Made by a program: the position numbers and the translations under genes. From NCBI GenBank assembly GCA_002298885.1, contig DBMK01000155.1:1-5116 (forward strand): a DNA stretch of 5,116 nt, in the 5' to 3' direction. The stretch is from Anaerolineaceae bacterium UBA700. Lineage in GTDB: Bacteria > Chloroflexota > Anaerolineae > Anaerolineales > Anaerolineaceae. Under the pieces are notes generated by a model, which worked only from the letters and a program-made list of their open reading frames with translations, did not search any database and was not told where the DNA came from. Position 1 is the stretch's first letter, and each line of letters starts with the position of its first letter. This document shows, piece after piece, positions 1-4,370 of the stretch.

Positions 1-21
1 TGAGAACGGTTTTTGTTCTCA
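1..21. repeat. 7-bp inverted repeat at the left edge
   Basis: TGAGAAC at 1-7 and GTTCTCA at 15-21 are perfect reverse complements around the 7-base loop GGTTTTT. The window starts at the first base, so the stem may be longer. No T-tract follows on the plus strand, so it is not a clear intrinsic terminator for that strand. It may be the end of an upstream terminator, an operator, or part of the dispersed repeat that seems to continue to position 49. Confidence 0.4.
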
Positions 22-27
22 GGCTTC

Positions 28-49
28 GGGAGAGGGGCCTGGGGTGAGG
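28..49. repeat. G-rich dispersed repeat fragment (GGGGTGAGG type)
   Basis: This G-rich stretch contains GAGAGGGGCCTGGGGTGAGG (30-49). Sequences of the type CCTCACCCC-(A/C)GGCCCCTCTCCC are, from general knowledge, scattered through the intergenic regions of many bacterial genomes as short repeats. The last nine bases of the window (5108-5116, CCTCACCCC) are the exact reverse complement of 41-49. Membership in a repeat family is inferred from resemblance; copy number in this genome could not be seen. Confidence 0.4.
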
Positions 50-55
50 CTTCAG

Positions 56-61
56 TATAAT
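56..61 (+). promoter_or_regulatory. possible -10 box for the membrane protein gene
   Basis: TATAAT, a perfect -10 hexamer, lies 19 bases before the start codon at 81, which would give a leader of about 13 bases. The expected -35 position (about 33-38) falls in the G-rich repeat and does not resemble TTGACA, so this is only a half-supported promoter. Confidence 0.35.
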
Positions 62-80
62 AACGCACCCGGAGTTACAA

Positions 81-827
81 ATGGAAAAATACTTCGGTGA
101 GTGGATTCCTTACTCAGGAAACAGCACTATTATTTTAGGGGTAGTGCTGCTGGTGATCGCGGGCGTTTTCACCTTTTTTGGCTTTAAATTAAAGAAATCG
201 CTAAAGGTAAAACAACCTGGCAGGGCAATGGCTGGAATACAGGTCGCTGTTTGGATTCTGGCAATTAATACATTCCTGGCGAATTCGTCTGTATACGCTT
301 TACAAATGCAGCAGGATAATTTAATCGGTACCCCTCCTGAAAATCCGATTACAAAATTTACGCTTGCATTTGCAGCGATTAGTTTTCTGGTAATTTATTT
401 TGTAAATGTCGAGGGCAGGGGAAAAGCAGCTTTTTGGAGTGCGGTTGCTGGCGCTATGGCCGGCCCAATGATTTTTGAACTCCCTTTTGACCTGGTTGTT
501 ATGACTCGGGTTTATCCCCCCATTCCACAGAACCCGGCACTTTACATCGGATTGTATTTCATTCCTTTATTCTCAATCGAACTCACCACAGTATCTTTAC
601 TTTTCCTTTCGCCCTTAATGAAGGTTACCCGGCTAACTTTTTTTTCCATTGCCGGTATGTTTCTCGTGTTTGCAATTTGGGGATTCTTAAGTTTTTCCTT
701 TGCCTACACAACAGAGTTTCTCATTCTGAATGTAGCTGCCAAAGCTTTGGCTTTTGTGACGGTAGTAACGCTATTTCTGCCCCAGAAATCGATGGACTTC
801 TCACTTGAGTCCGTAAAAGCTGCTTGA
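81..827 (+). CDS. seven-helix integral membrane protein, unknown family
   Basis: I do not recognise this 248-residue protein with certainty. It is almost entirely hydrophobic and shows seven likely membrane helices at about residues 16-37, 49-75, 90-110, 115-141, 152-178, 184-208 and 212-233. Basic residues cluster after helix 1 (KLKKSLKVK, 36-44) and helix 5 (KVTR, 181-184), and there is a smaller cluster after helix 3 (GRGK), so the positive-inside rule gives N-terminus outside and C-terminus inside. Charged residues lie inside predicted helices: E133 and D137 (FELPFDL), E167 (SIELTT) and K221 (LNVAAK). A proline-rich outer loop (YPPIPQNP, 145-152) follows helix 4. The start is supported by GGAG at 71-74, six bases before ATG. 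The gene is markedly AT-richer than the next one, which suggests a different history. The GNAT gene follows 24 bases after the stop and may be co-transcribed. Likely role: transporter, sensor or membrane enzyme; none can be chosen. Confidence 0.85.
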   Translation: MEKYFGEWIPYSGNSTIILGVVLLVIAGVFTFFGFKLKKSLKVKQPGRAMAGIQVAVWILAINTFLANSSVYALQMQQDNLIGTPPENPITKFTLAFAAISFLVIYFVNVEGRGKAAFWSAVAGAMAGPMIFELPFDLVVMTRVYPPIPQNPALYIGLYFIPLFSIELTTVSLLFLSPLMKVTRLTFFSIAGMFLVFAIWGFLSFSFAYTTEFLILNVAAKALAFVTVVTLFLPQKSMDFSLESVKAA

Positions 828-851
828 AACCAGATAAGAGCGAAATATATT

Positions 852-1979
852 ATGCAAATCATCCAGATCGATCCTTCCGATAAGCACGACGCTAAGCGCT
901 TCCTGGATCTCCCGTTCCGCATCTACCAGCAAACGCCGCAGTGGGTGCCGCCGCTGGAAGGTGACGCCAAGCGCATGCTCGACCGGCGCCGCCATCCCTT
1001 CTACAGCCATTCGGAGGCGGCGTTCTTCCTGGCGCTGGACGGAGAGGGCGCCGGGGAGGTGGTGGGGCGCCTGGCGGCACTGGAGAATCGCAATTACAAC
1101 GCCTTCAACCACGAGCGCACCGCCTTCTTCTATCTTTTCGAGTGCGAGGAGCGGCGCGAGGCGGCGTTGGGCCTGTTCGAGGCGGCCGAAGCCTGGGCCC
1201 GGCAGCGCGGGCTGGAGCGCATCTACGGGCCCAAGGGATTCACCGCCCTGGATGGGATGGGCCTGCTGGTCAAGGGTTTCGAGCTGCGCCCCGACCTGGG
1301 CATCCCCTACAACCCGGACTATTACGCCGGTTTCATCGAGGGCGCCGGCTTTACCCCGGACGGCGACACGCTGTCGGGCTACATGCACCGCAGCATCCAG
1401 ATCTCGCCCAAGATCCACGAGGTGGCCCGGGCGGTGCAGGAGAAGCGCGGCCTGCACATCGCCCGCTACGCCCACCGCAGCGACCTGCGCAGCCTGGTGC
1501 CGCGCCTGCGCGAGCTGTACAACGCCAGCATCGAAGGCACACCTGGCAACGCCCCGCTCACCGACGACGAAGCCCGCACCCTGGCCGACCAGATCCTGTG
1601 GTTCGCCGACCCGAGCCTGATCAAGATTGTAATGAAGGACGATGAGCCGGTGGGGTTCCTCTTCGCCTACCCGGATATTTCGGCGGCCCTGCAGCGCACG
1701 CGCGGCCGGTTATTCCCCTTCGGCTGGGCCGACGTGCTGGGCGAGCTGCGCCGCACCAAGTGGATCAACATCAACGGCGCCGGCATGGTGGAGAAATACC
1801 GCGGCCTGGGCGGCACGGCGGTGCTATTCAGCGAGATGTACAAGAGCGTGGTCGAGGGCCGCTACGACCACTGCGACATCGTTCAGATCGGCGCCGACAA
1901 CGAGCGCATGCAGAACGAGATGCGCAACTTCGGGATTGTGTTCAATAAAACTCACAGGATGTATGCAAAGAAAATATAG
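852..1979 (+). CDS. GNAT-like N-acyltransferase family protein, about 375 aa
   Basis: This 375-residue protein matches the layout of a widespread, mostly uncharacterised GNAT family of 370-390 residues (the group to which E. coli YghO seems related). The N-terminal half has the typical strings IYQQTPQWVPPL (24-35), HPFYSHSEAAFFLA (48-61), VGRLAALEN (71-79), GPKGF (126-130) and NPDYYAGFIEGAGF (154-167). The C-terminal half holds a GNAT-fold acetyl-CoA loop, YRGLGGTAV (316-324), followed by a helix and IVQIGADNERMQNEMRNFGI, the expected last strand and helix of the fold. The loop is R-G-L-G-G-T rather than the strict R/Q-x-x-G-x-G/A. Cofactor use (acyl-CoA) is inferred from the family; the acceptor substrate is unknown. 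The start is ATG at 852 with only a weak AAGAG (836-840) eleven bases upstream. The gene is about 65% GC by eye, in sharp contrast to the gene before it. It converges with the next gene, with a 3-base gap. Confidence 0.88.
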   Translation: MQIIQIDPSDKHDAKRFLDLPFRIYQQTPQWVPPLEGDAKRMLDRRRHPFYSHSEAAFFLALDGEGAGEVVGRLAALENRNYNAFNHERTAFFYLFECEERREAALGLFEAAEAWARQRGLERIYGPKGFTALDGMGLLVKGFELRPDLGIPYNPDYYAGFIEGAGFTPDGDTLSGYMHRSIQISPKIHEVARAVQEKRGLHIARYAHRSDLRSLVPRLRELYNASIEGTPGNAPLTDDEARTLADQILWFADPSLIKIVMKDDEPVGFLFAYPDISAALQRTRGRLFPFGWADVLGELRRTKWININGAGMVEKYRGLGGTAVLFSEMYKSVVEGRYDHCDIVQIGADNERMQNEMRNFGIVFNKTHRMYAKKI

Positions 1980-1982
1980 TCA

Positions 1983-2231
1983 TCATTCAATCGGCCGCTT
2001 GAAGTAAATGGAATAAGTTCCATCGCTGGCAATATTTACCGATTCCACCATTTCCCATCCCTTTAAACCTAACGCAGCAATCGTATTTGCTACTTCATCA
2101 GGTTCCGTGAGATCATCAATCCGCAGCCCGTCTGCGGTGAAATTCCAAACGGCCGGGTAGCGAGGAGTCAAACCCTGGGGATTTGATCCATTTCCGATGC
2201 CAACGATGGCGCAATATTCCCACTTTTGCAT
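1983..2231 (-). CDS. small DUF4177-like protein, 82 aa
   Basis: The 82-residue product has the hallmarks of DUF4177-type proteins: a KWEY start (residues 3-6), a central acidic helix ending in LGLKGWEMV (54-62), and a final strand with YSIYFKRP (73-80). Members of this family are small single-domain proteins of unknown function, usually 60-100 residues, so this one is full length. It is probably cytoplasmic: no signal peptide or membrane helix is visible. The start ATG at 2231-2229 is preceded on the minus strand by GGAGG (2241-2237) with a 5-base spacing, and a good promoter lies at 2293-2265, so it is a stand-alone unit. Its stop is 3 bases from the stop of the convergent GNAT gene, with no terminator hairpin between them. 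Family assignment is by motif resemblance only. Confidence 0.82.
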   Translation of the reverse strand: MQKWEYCAIVGIGNGSNPQGLTPRYPAVWNFTADGLRIDDLTEPDEVANTIAALGLKGWEMVESVNIASDGTYSIYFKRPIE

Positions 2232-2264
2232 GTTGCCCTCCGCTGATTTGTGCAGGATGCTTTC

Positions 2265-2293
2265 ATTATGACCATGCCAGATTTACAAGTCAA
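2265..2293 (-). promoter_or_regulatory. sigma-70-like promoter of the DUF4177-like gene
   Basis: On the minus strand, TTGACT (2293-2288) is followed after exactly 17 bases by CATAAT (2270-2265). Both hexamers differ from consensus at one position. The predicted start point near 2258 leaves a leader of about 27 bases with GGAGG at 2241-2237. It is divergent from the tRNA promoter at 2339-2366. Confidence 0.65.
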
Positions 2294-2338
2294 GCCCAAA
2301 AAGACGGGTTTTATAGATTAAAGAATCATCCCTCCTCC

Positions 2339-2366
2339 TTGACGTCTCTGCCGCTTCAAGTAAAAT
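2339..2366 (+). promoter_or_regulatory. promoter of the tRNA-Leu gene
   Basis: TTGACG (2339-2344), a 16-base spacer and TAAAAT (2361-2366) form a good sigma-70-like promoter. The predicted start point is near 2373, only about three bases before the mature tRNA 5' end at 2376. The position relative to the tRNA strongly supports the call. Confidence 0.65.
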
Positions 2367-2375
2367 AAGACCTGT

Positions 2376-2462
2376 GGGGCGGTGGCGGAATTGGCAGACG
2401 CAGAGGACTTAAAATCCTCCGGCAGAGATGCTGTGTGGGTTCAAGCCCCACCCGCCCTACCA
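2376..2462 (+). tRNA. tRNA-Leu (anticodon UAA), CCA encoded
   Basis: The sequence folds as a complete 87-base class II tRNA. The acceptor stem GGGGCGG (2376-2382) pairs with CCGCCCT (2452-2458), with one G-U pair at the end. The D-arm stem is GCG/CGC (2384-2401 region) with GG in its loop. The anticodon stem GAGGA/TCCTC (2403-2407, 2415-2419) encloses CTTAAAA with anticodon TAA at 2410-2412. The long variable arm is a 5-bp stem, CGGCA/TGCTG (2420-2424, 2429-2433), with loop GAGA, as expected for leucine tRNAs. The T-arm is GTGGG-TTCAAGC-CCCAC (2435-2451). The discriminator A (2459), which leucyl-tRNA synthetase needs, and CCA (2460-2462) are both encoded. The anticodon reads UUA and, by wobble, UUG. 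Confidence 0.98.
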
Positions 2463-2464
2463 AA

Positions 2465-2505
2465 AAAAGAAGAATTCCAGCCGGCATGGTTGGAATTCTT
2501 CTTTT
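2465..2505 (+). terminator. intrinsic terminator after tRNA-Leu
   Basis: An 18-bp stem with a single G-U pair forms between 2465-2482 and 2488-2505 around the 5-base loop GGCAT. The 3' arm ends in TTCTTCTTTT, giving a U-rich tail that overlaps the stem. The hairpin begins only two bases after the encoded CCA, so the tRNA is a single-gene transcription unit. Confidence 0.8.
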
Positions 2506-2582
2506 GTGAGCGTTAGATTCTGATTGCCGACTGATTCTGCCGTAATAATCCCCAAAGCAAGCACAAATATGACAATTCATGA

Positions 2583-2610
2583 TTGACTCTCCGATTTAAT
2601 TGTATACAAT
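2583..2610 (+). promoter_or_regulatory. promoter of the SDR gene
   Basis: TTGACT (2583-2588), a 16-base spacer and TACAAT (2605-2610) form a sigma-70-like promoter. The predicted start near 2617 gives a leader of about 38 bases with AGGAGG near its end. The -10 box is embedded in a perfect palindrome (2599-2610), which suggests that it is repressed by a protein binding over it. Confidence 0.6.
2599..2610. promoter_or_regulatory. operator-like palindrome over the SDR -10 box
   Basis: ATTGTATACAAT is a perfect 12-base palindrome that contains the whole -10 hexamer. Symmetric sites with a GTATAC core are typical of some GntR-type repressors; that regulator class is inference only. No regulator gene is present in the window. 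Confidence 0.45.
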
Positions 2611-2618
2611 AATAATCA

Positions 2619-2635
2619 ACAATATCCGATATTGT
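2619..2635. promoter_or_regulatory. second operator-like inverted repeat in the SDR leader
   Basis: ACAATATC (2619-2626) and GATATTGT (2628-2635) are perfect 8-base inverted arms around a single C. The site lies at about +2 to +18 of the predicted transcript, where a bound protein would block initiation. It reuses the ACAAT/ATTGT half-sites of the palindrome at 2599-2610. A one-base loop makes an RNA hairpin with all 8 pairs unlikely. Confidence 0.45.
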
Positions 2636-2643
2636 GTTGATGC

Positions 2644-2649
2644 AGGAGG
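2644..2649 (+). promoter_or_regulatory. ribosome binding site fixing the SDR start
   Basis: AGGAGG lies five bases before ATG at 2655. The in-frame GTG at 2634 and ATG at 2640 upstream have no such site, and the SDR fold normally begins only a few residues before its first strand, so the start at 2655 is preferred. Confidence 0.8.
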
Positions 2650-2654
2650 GTTGT

Positions 2655-3413
2655 ATGCGCTTCGAGAATAAGGTCGTAATTGTGACCGGAGCGGGTTCCG
2701 GGATTGGCAAGGCCACGGCGACGCGTTTTGTCGCCGAGGGCGCCTCAGTGGTGGCCGGCGAGATCGATCAGGCCCGCCTGGACGCGCTGGTGGCCGAGCT
2801 TTCCGGCCAGGGTAAGAAAATTGTCGGTGTGCAGGCCAACGTCGCGATAGCAGCGGACTGCAACAAGCTGGTGGATACTGCCGTCGCCGAGTTCGGGCGG
2901 CTGGATGTGCTGGTGAACAACGCCGGGATCATGGATCGCTTCCTGCCGGTGGCCGAGCTGAGCGACGAGCTGTGGGAGCGGGTGATGGGCGTAAACCTGT
3001 ACGGGCAGATGTACACCATGCGCCGCGCTATCCCGATCATGCTCGAGCAGGGCGGAGGGGTGATCGTCAACCTGGCCTCGGCAGCGGGGTTGGGCGGCGG
3101 CTTTGCCGGGGCGGCCTACACGGCCTCGAAGCACGGGGTGGTGGGGCTGACCAAGAACACGGCGCTCATGTACGCCAAGAAGGGCATCCGCTGCGTGGCG
3201 GTGTGCCCGGGCGGGGTGAACACCGGCATCCCCCTGGGCGGGATGCCCTCCGAGTTTGGCTACGCCCAGCTCGGGCCCAGCCTGGCGACCATGCCGCGGG
3301 TAGGTGAGCCGGACGAGATCGCAAATGCCATCCTCTTCCTGGCCTCGGACGAAGCCAGCTTCGTCAACGGGGCCGTCTTGCCGGTGGATGGAGCCTGGCT
3401 GGCCGGAGGATAA
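2655..3413 (+). CDS. short-chain dehydrogenase/reductase (classical SDR), 252 aa
   Basis: This cytoplasmic NAD(P)-dependent oxidoreductase has the usual length and motif order of the classical SDR family. The cofactor loop TGAGSGIG is at 11-18, NNAG at 88-91, N114, catalytic S142 (NLASAAG), Y155 and K159 (YTASK), PGGVNTG at 185-191, and the C-terminal NGAVLPVDGAW at 238-248. All four tetrad residues N-S-Y-K are present. An acidic residue at the end of the second strand (E36, in GEID) points to NAD(H) rather than NADP(H). The usual aspartate of the D-V motif near residue 62 is replaced by asparagine (A-N-V). The substrate cannot be told from sequence: FabG-like, sugar, steroid-like or alcohol dehydrogenases share this pattern. 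There is no neighbouring fatty acid or sugar gene to narrow it. It has its own promoter and a strong terminator and so is monocistronic, probably controlled through the palindromes in its promoter. Confidence 0.95.
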   Translation: MRFENKVVIVTGAGSGIGKATATRFVAEGASVVAGEIDQARLDALVAELSGQGKKIVGVQANVAIAADCNKLVDTAVAEFGRLDVLVNNAGIMDRFLPVAELSDELWERVMGVNLYGQMYTMRRAIPIMLEQGGGVIVNLASAAGLGGGFAGAAYTASKHGVVGLTKNTALMYAKKGIRCVAVCPGGVNTGIPLGGMPSEFGYAQLGPSLATMPRVGEPDEIANAILFLASDEASFVNGAVLPVDGAWLAGG

Positions 3414-3419
3414 AAGCAT

Positions 3420-3469
3420 TATGGTTTATTTCGGGCTGAGAAACAGCCCGAAATAAACCATATTTTTTT
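3420..3469 (+). terminator. intrinsic terminator after the SDR gene
   Basis: A perfect 19-bp stem (3420-3438 with 3444-3462) around the loop AGAAA is followed at once by seven Ts (3463-3469). It starts six bases after the SDR stop. The T-tract runs into the stop codon of the convergent PilZ gene (3470-3468), so the same hairpin also sits just past the PilZ end on the other strand. There the tail is only AATGCTTTTA, so termination in that direction would be weaker. Confidence 0.92.
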
Positions 3470-4193
3470 AAAAATATAGGTTGGCCACCTGGCTGAGGGA
3501 CTCGCTGTCGCGGTAATCCTGGCCCAGCTCGGCGAGGATCTCCGCTTTACGCCGCGCCACGTAGGCTCTCAGGCAGGTCAGCTCCTCAAAATAGGGGATG
3601 AACTTGATCCCCAGGCGCATCAGGTTGGAGCCGACCGCCTGGCGGTAGACCACCGCCGCGGCCAGGGTGTGGAATTCGCAGCCCGGCTGCAGGGTGAAAT
3701 CGAGCAGCACTTTATCCGGGGGCGCGGTTTCGATGCACGCCACGAGGCTCTTGTTTACCAGCAGCGCCATGCCCGAGGCGGAGATATTTTCCACATTGCC
3801 CCGGATTTCCAGGTTGCGGCATTCCACCTCCACGTGCACTGTGGTGCGGGGCTGCACCCGGTCGCAGGTGCGCTCCTTCCACTTGCGCTTCATCCAGCCC
3901 AGCTCGGAGAGCACGCCGGCGCCGGTGGTCGAGTTGTCCAGGTGAAACGAGCCGCGCACCGGTTTGGAGATGCGGCGGTCCTGGATGTAGACCGGGCCGT
4001 CCGGGCAGGCAAAGGCGCGGCAGTCGGTGAACTTCAGGTACACCTTGCCCTCCTCGACCCGGGTGATGGTGGCGCCCTGTTTGAGACTCAAGCCGCGGAA
4101 AGAACGGGTGAAGCCCAGCTTTTCACCTTGACCGGCAAACGCAGCAAAGATGCGGAAGATTTCGGCAACGGGGGGAAACGATCTTGAGGCCAT
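3468..4193 (-). CDS. PilZ-domain c-di-GMP-binding protein, 241 aa
   Basis: The C-terminal part is a PilZ domain, the cytoplasmic receptor module for cyclic di-GMP. It shows ERTCDR, giving the R-x-x-x-R motif at R108 and R112, and NISASG (136-141), giving the N-x-S-x-x-G motif. A late strand reads LMRLGIKFIP (191-200). With both ligand motifs intact, binding is likely. The first 105 residues form a separate region with alternating strands (ATITRVEEGKVYLKF, 41-55; PVYIQD, 67-72; SFHLDNS, 82-88). This is reminiscent of the YcgR-type N-terminal domain that passes the signal to a partner, but not close enough to name. A C-terminal helix (201-225) follows. No membrane segment is visible. The ATG at 4193 is chosen over the GTG at 4199 because GAGG (4204-4201) lies seven bases before it and only one base before the GTG. 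Output could be motility, exopolysaccharide or adhesion; no such genes are nearby. Confidence 0.9.
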   Translation of the reverse strand: MASRSFPPVAEIFRIFAAFAGQGEKLGFTRSFRGLSLKQGATITRVEEGKVYLKFTDCRAFACPDGPVYIQDRRISKPVRGSFHLDNSTTGAGVLSELGWMKRKWKERTCDRVQPRTTVHVEVECRNLEIRGNVENISASGMALLVNKSLVACIETAPPDKVLLDFTLQPGCEFHTLAAAVVYRQAVGSNLMRLGIKFIPYFEELTCLRAYVARRKAEILAELGQDYRDSESLSQVANLYF

Positions 4194-4200
4194 TTGCACA

Positions 4201-4204
4201 CCTC
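4201..4204 (-). promoter_or_regulatory. ribosome binding site deciding the PilZ start
   Basis: On the minus strand GAGG (4204-4201) lies seven bases before ATG (4193-4191). The alternative in-frame GTG (4199-4197) would have a one-base spacing, too short for initiation, so the longer form is unlikely. Confidence 0.6.
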
Positions 4205-4208
4205 ACTC

Positions 4209-4227
4209 TGAACCGTGACGCGGTTTA
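4209..4227. promoter_or_regulatory. small inverted repeat in the PilZ leader
   Basis: AACCG (4211-4215) and CGGTT (4221-4225) are perfect inverted arms around TGACG. The outer bases add a G-U and a T-A pair, making seven pairs. It lies directly upstream of the PilZ ribosome binding site and could be an operator or leader hairpin; function unproven. Confidence 0.25.
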
Positions 4228-4319
4228 TGAAAATTTGCGTCGACGTTAAATTGGTTGCAATATTTGTGCCAAAAACGGCTTACAAAGCTGAAGAGGTATC
4301 GTAGGCGGGTCAGTAGGGT

Positions 4320-4325
4320 TATAAA
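4320..4325 (+). promoter_or_regulatory. possible -10 box for the DUF4230 gene
   Basis: TATAAA matches the -10 consensus at five of six positions and would give a leader of about 40 bases. The matching -35 position (4297-4302, TATCGT) is poor, so this is a weak call. Confidence 0.25.
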
Positions 4326-4358
4326 CTATTGGATGTGGTACAAAGGAAAGGCACCGTT

Positions 4359-4364
4359 AGGAGG
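4359..4364 (+). promoter_or_regulatory. ribosome binding site fixing the DUF4230 start
   Basis: AGGAGG lies six bases before ATG at 4371. The open frame extends upstream to a TTG at 4329, but that start has no ribosome binding site and would put a charged extension in front of the hydrophobic anchor. Confidence 0.8.
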
Positions 4365-4370
4365 CCTGCT

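Noticed and set aside
81..827. Annotating the 7-TM protein as a microbial rhodopsin
   Set aside because: Topology, length and a helix-7 lysine agree, but the helix-3 and helix-6 signature residues are missing and the helix 6-7 spacing differs from bacteriorhodopsin.
801..1475. 224-residue minus-strand open frame inside the GNAT gene
   Set aside because: A shadow of a GC-rich coding sequence. The plus-strand product has clear family motifs and the antisense product has none.
2516..2539. Direct repeat GATTCTG at 2516-2522 and 2533-2539
   Set aside because: Only seven bases and lying between a terminator and the next promoter. Chance is likely and no third copy is seen, so it is not an array or a clear operator.
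2356..2580. Minus-strand open frame with GRVGLEPT...RLPIPP across the tRNA gene
   Set aside because: This is the well-known spurious translation antisense to a leucine tRNA. The tRNA fold is complete and explains the sequence.
2745..3419. 224-residue minus-strand open frame opposite the SDR gene
   Set aside because: Antisense shadow of a GC-rich gene whose plus-strand product has the full SDR motif set.
3669..4187. 172-residue plus-strand open frame opposite the PilZ gene
   Set aside because: Lies wholly within the PilZ coding region on the other strand, has low-complexity composition and no ribosome binding site or domain pattern.
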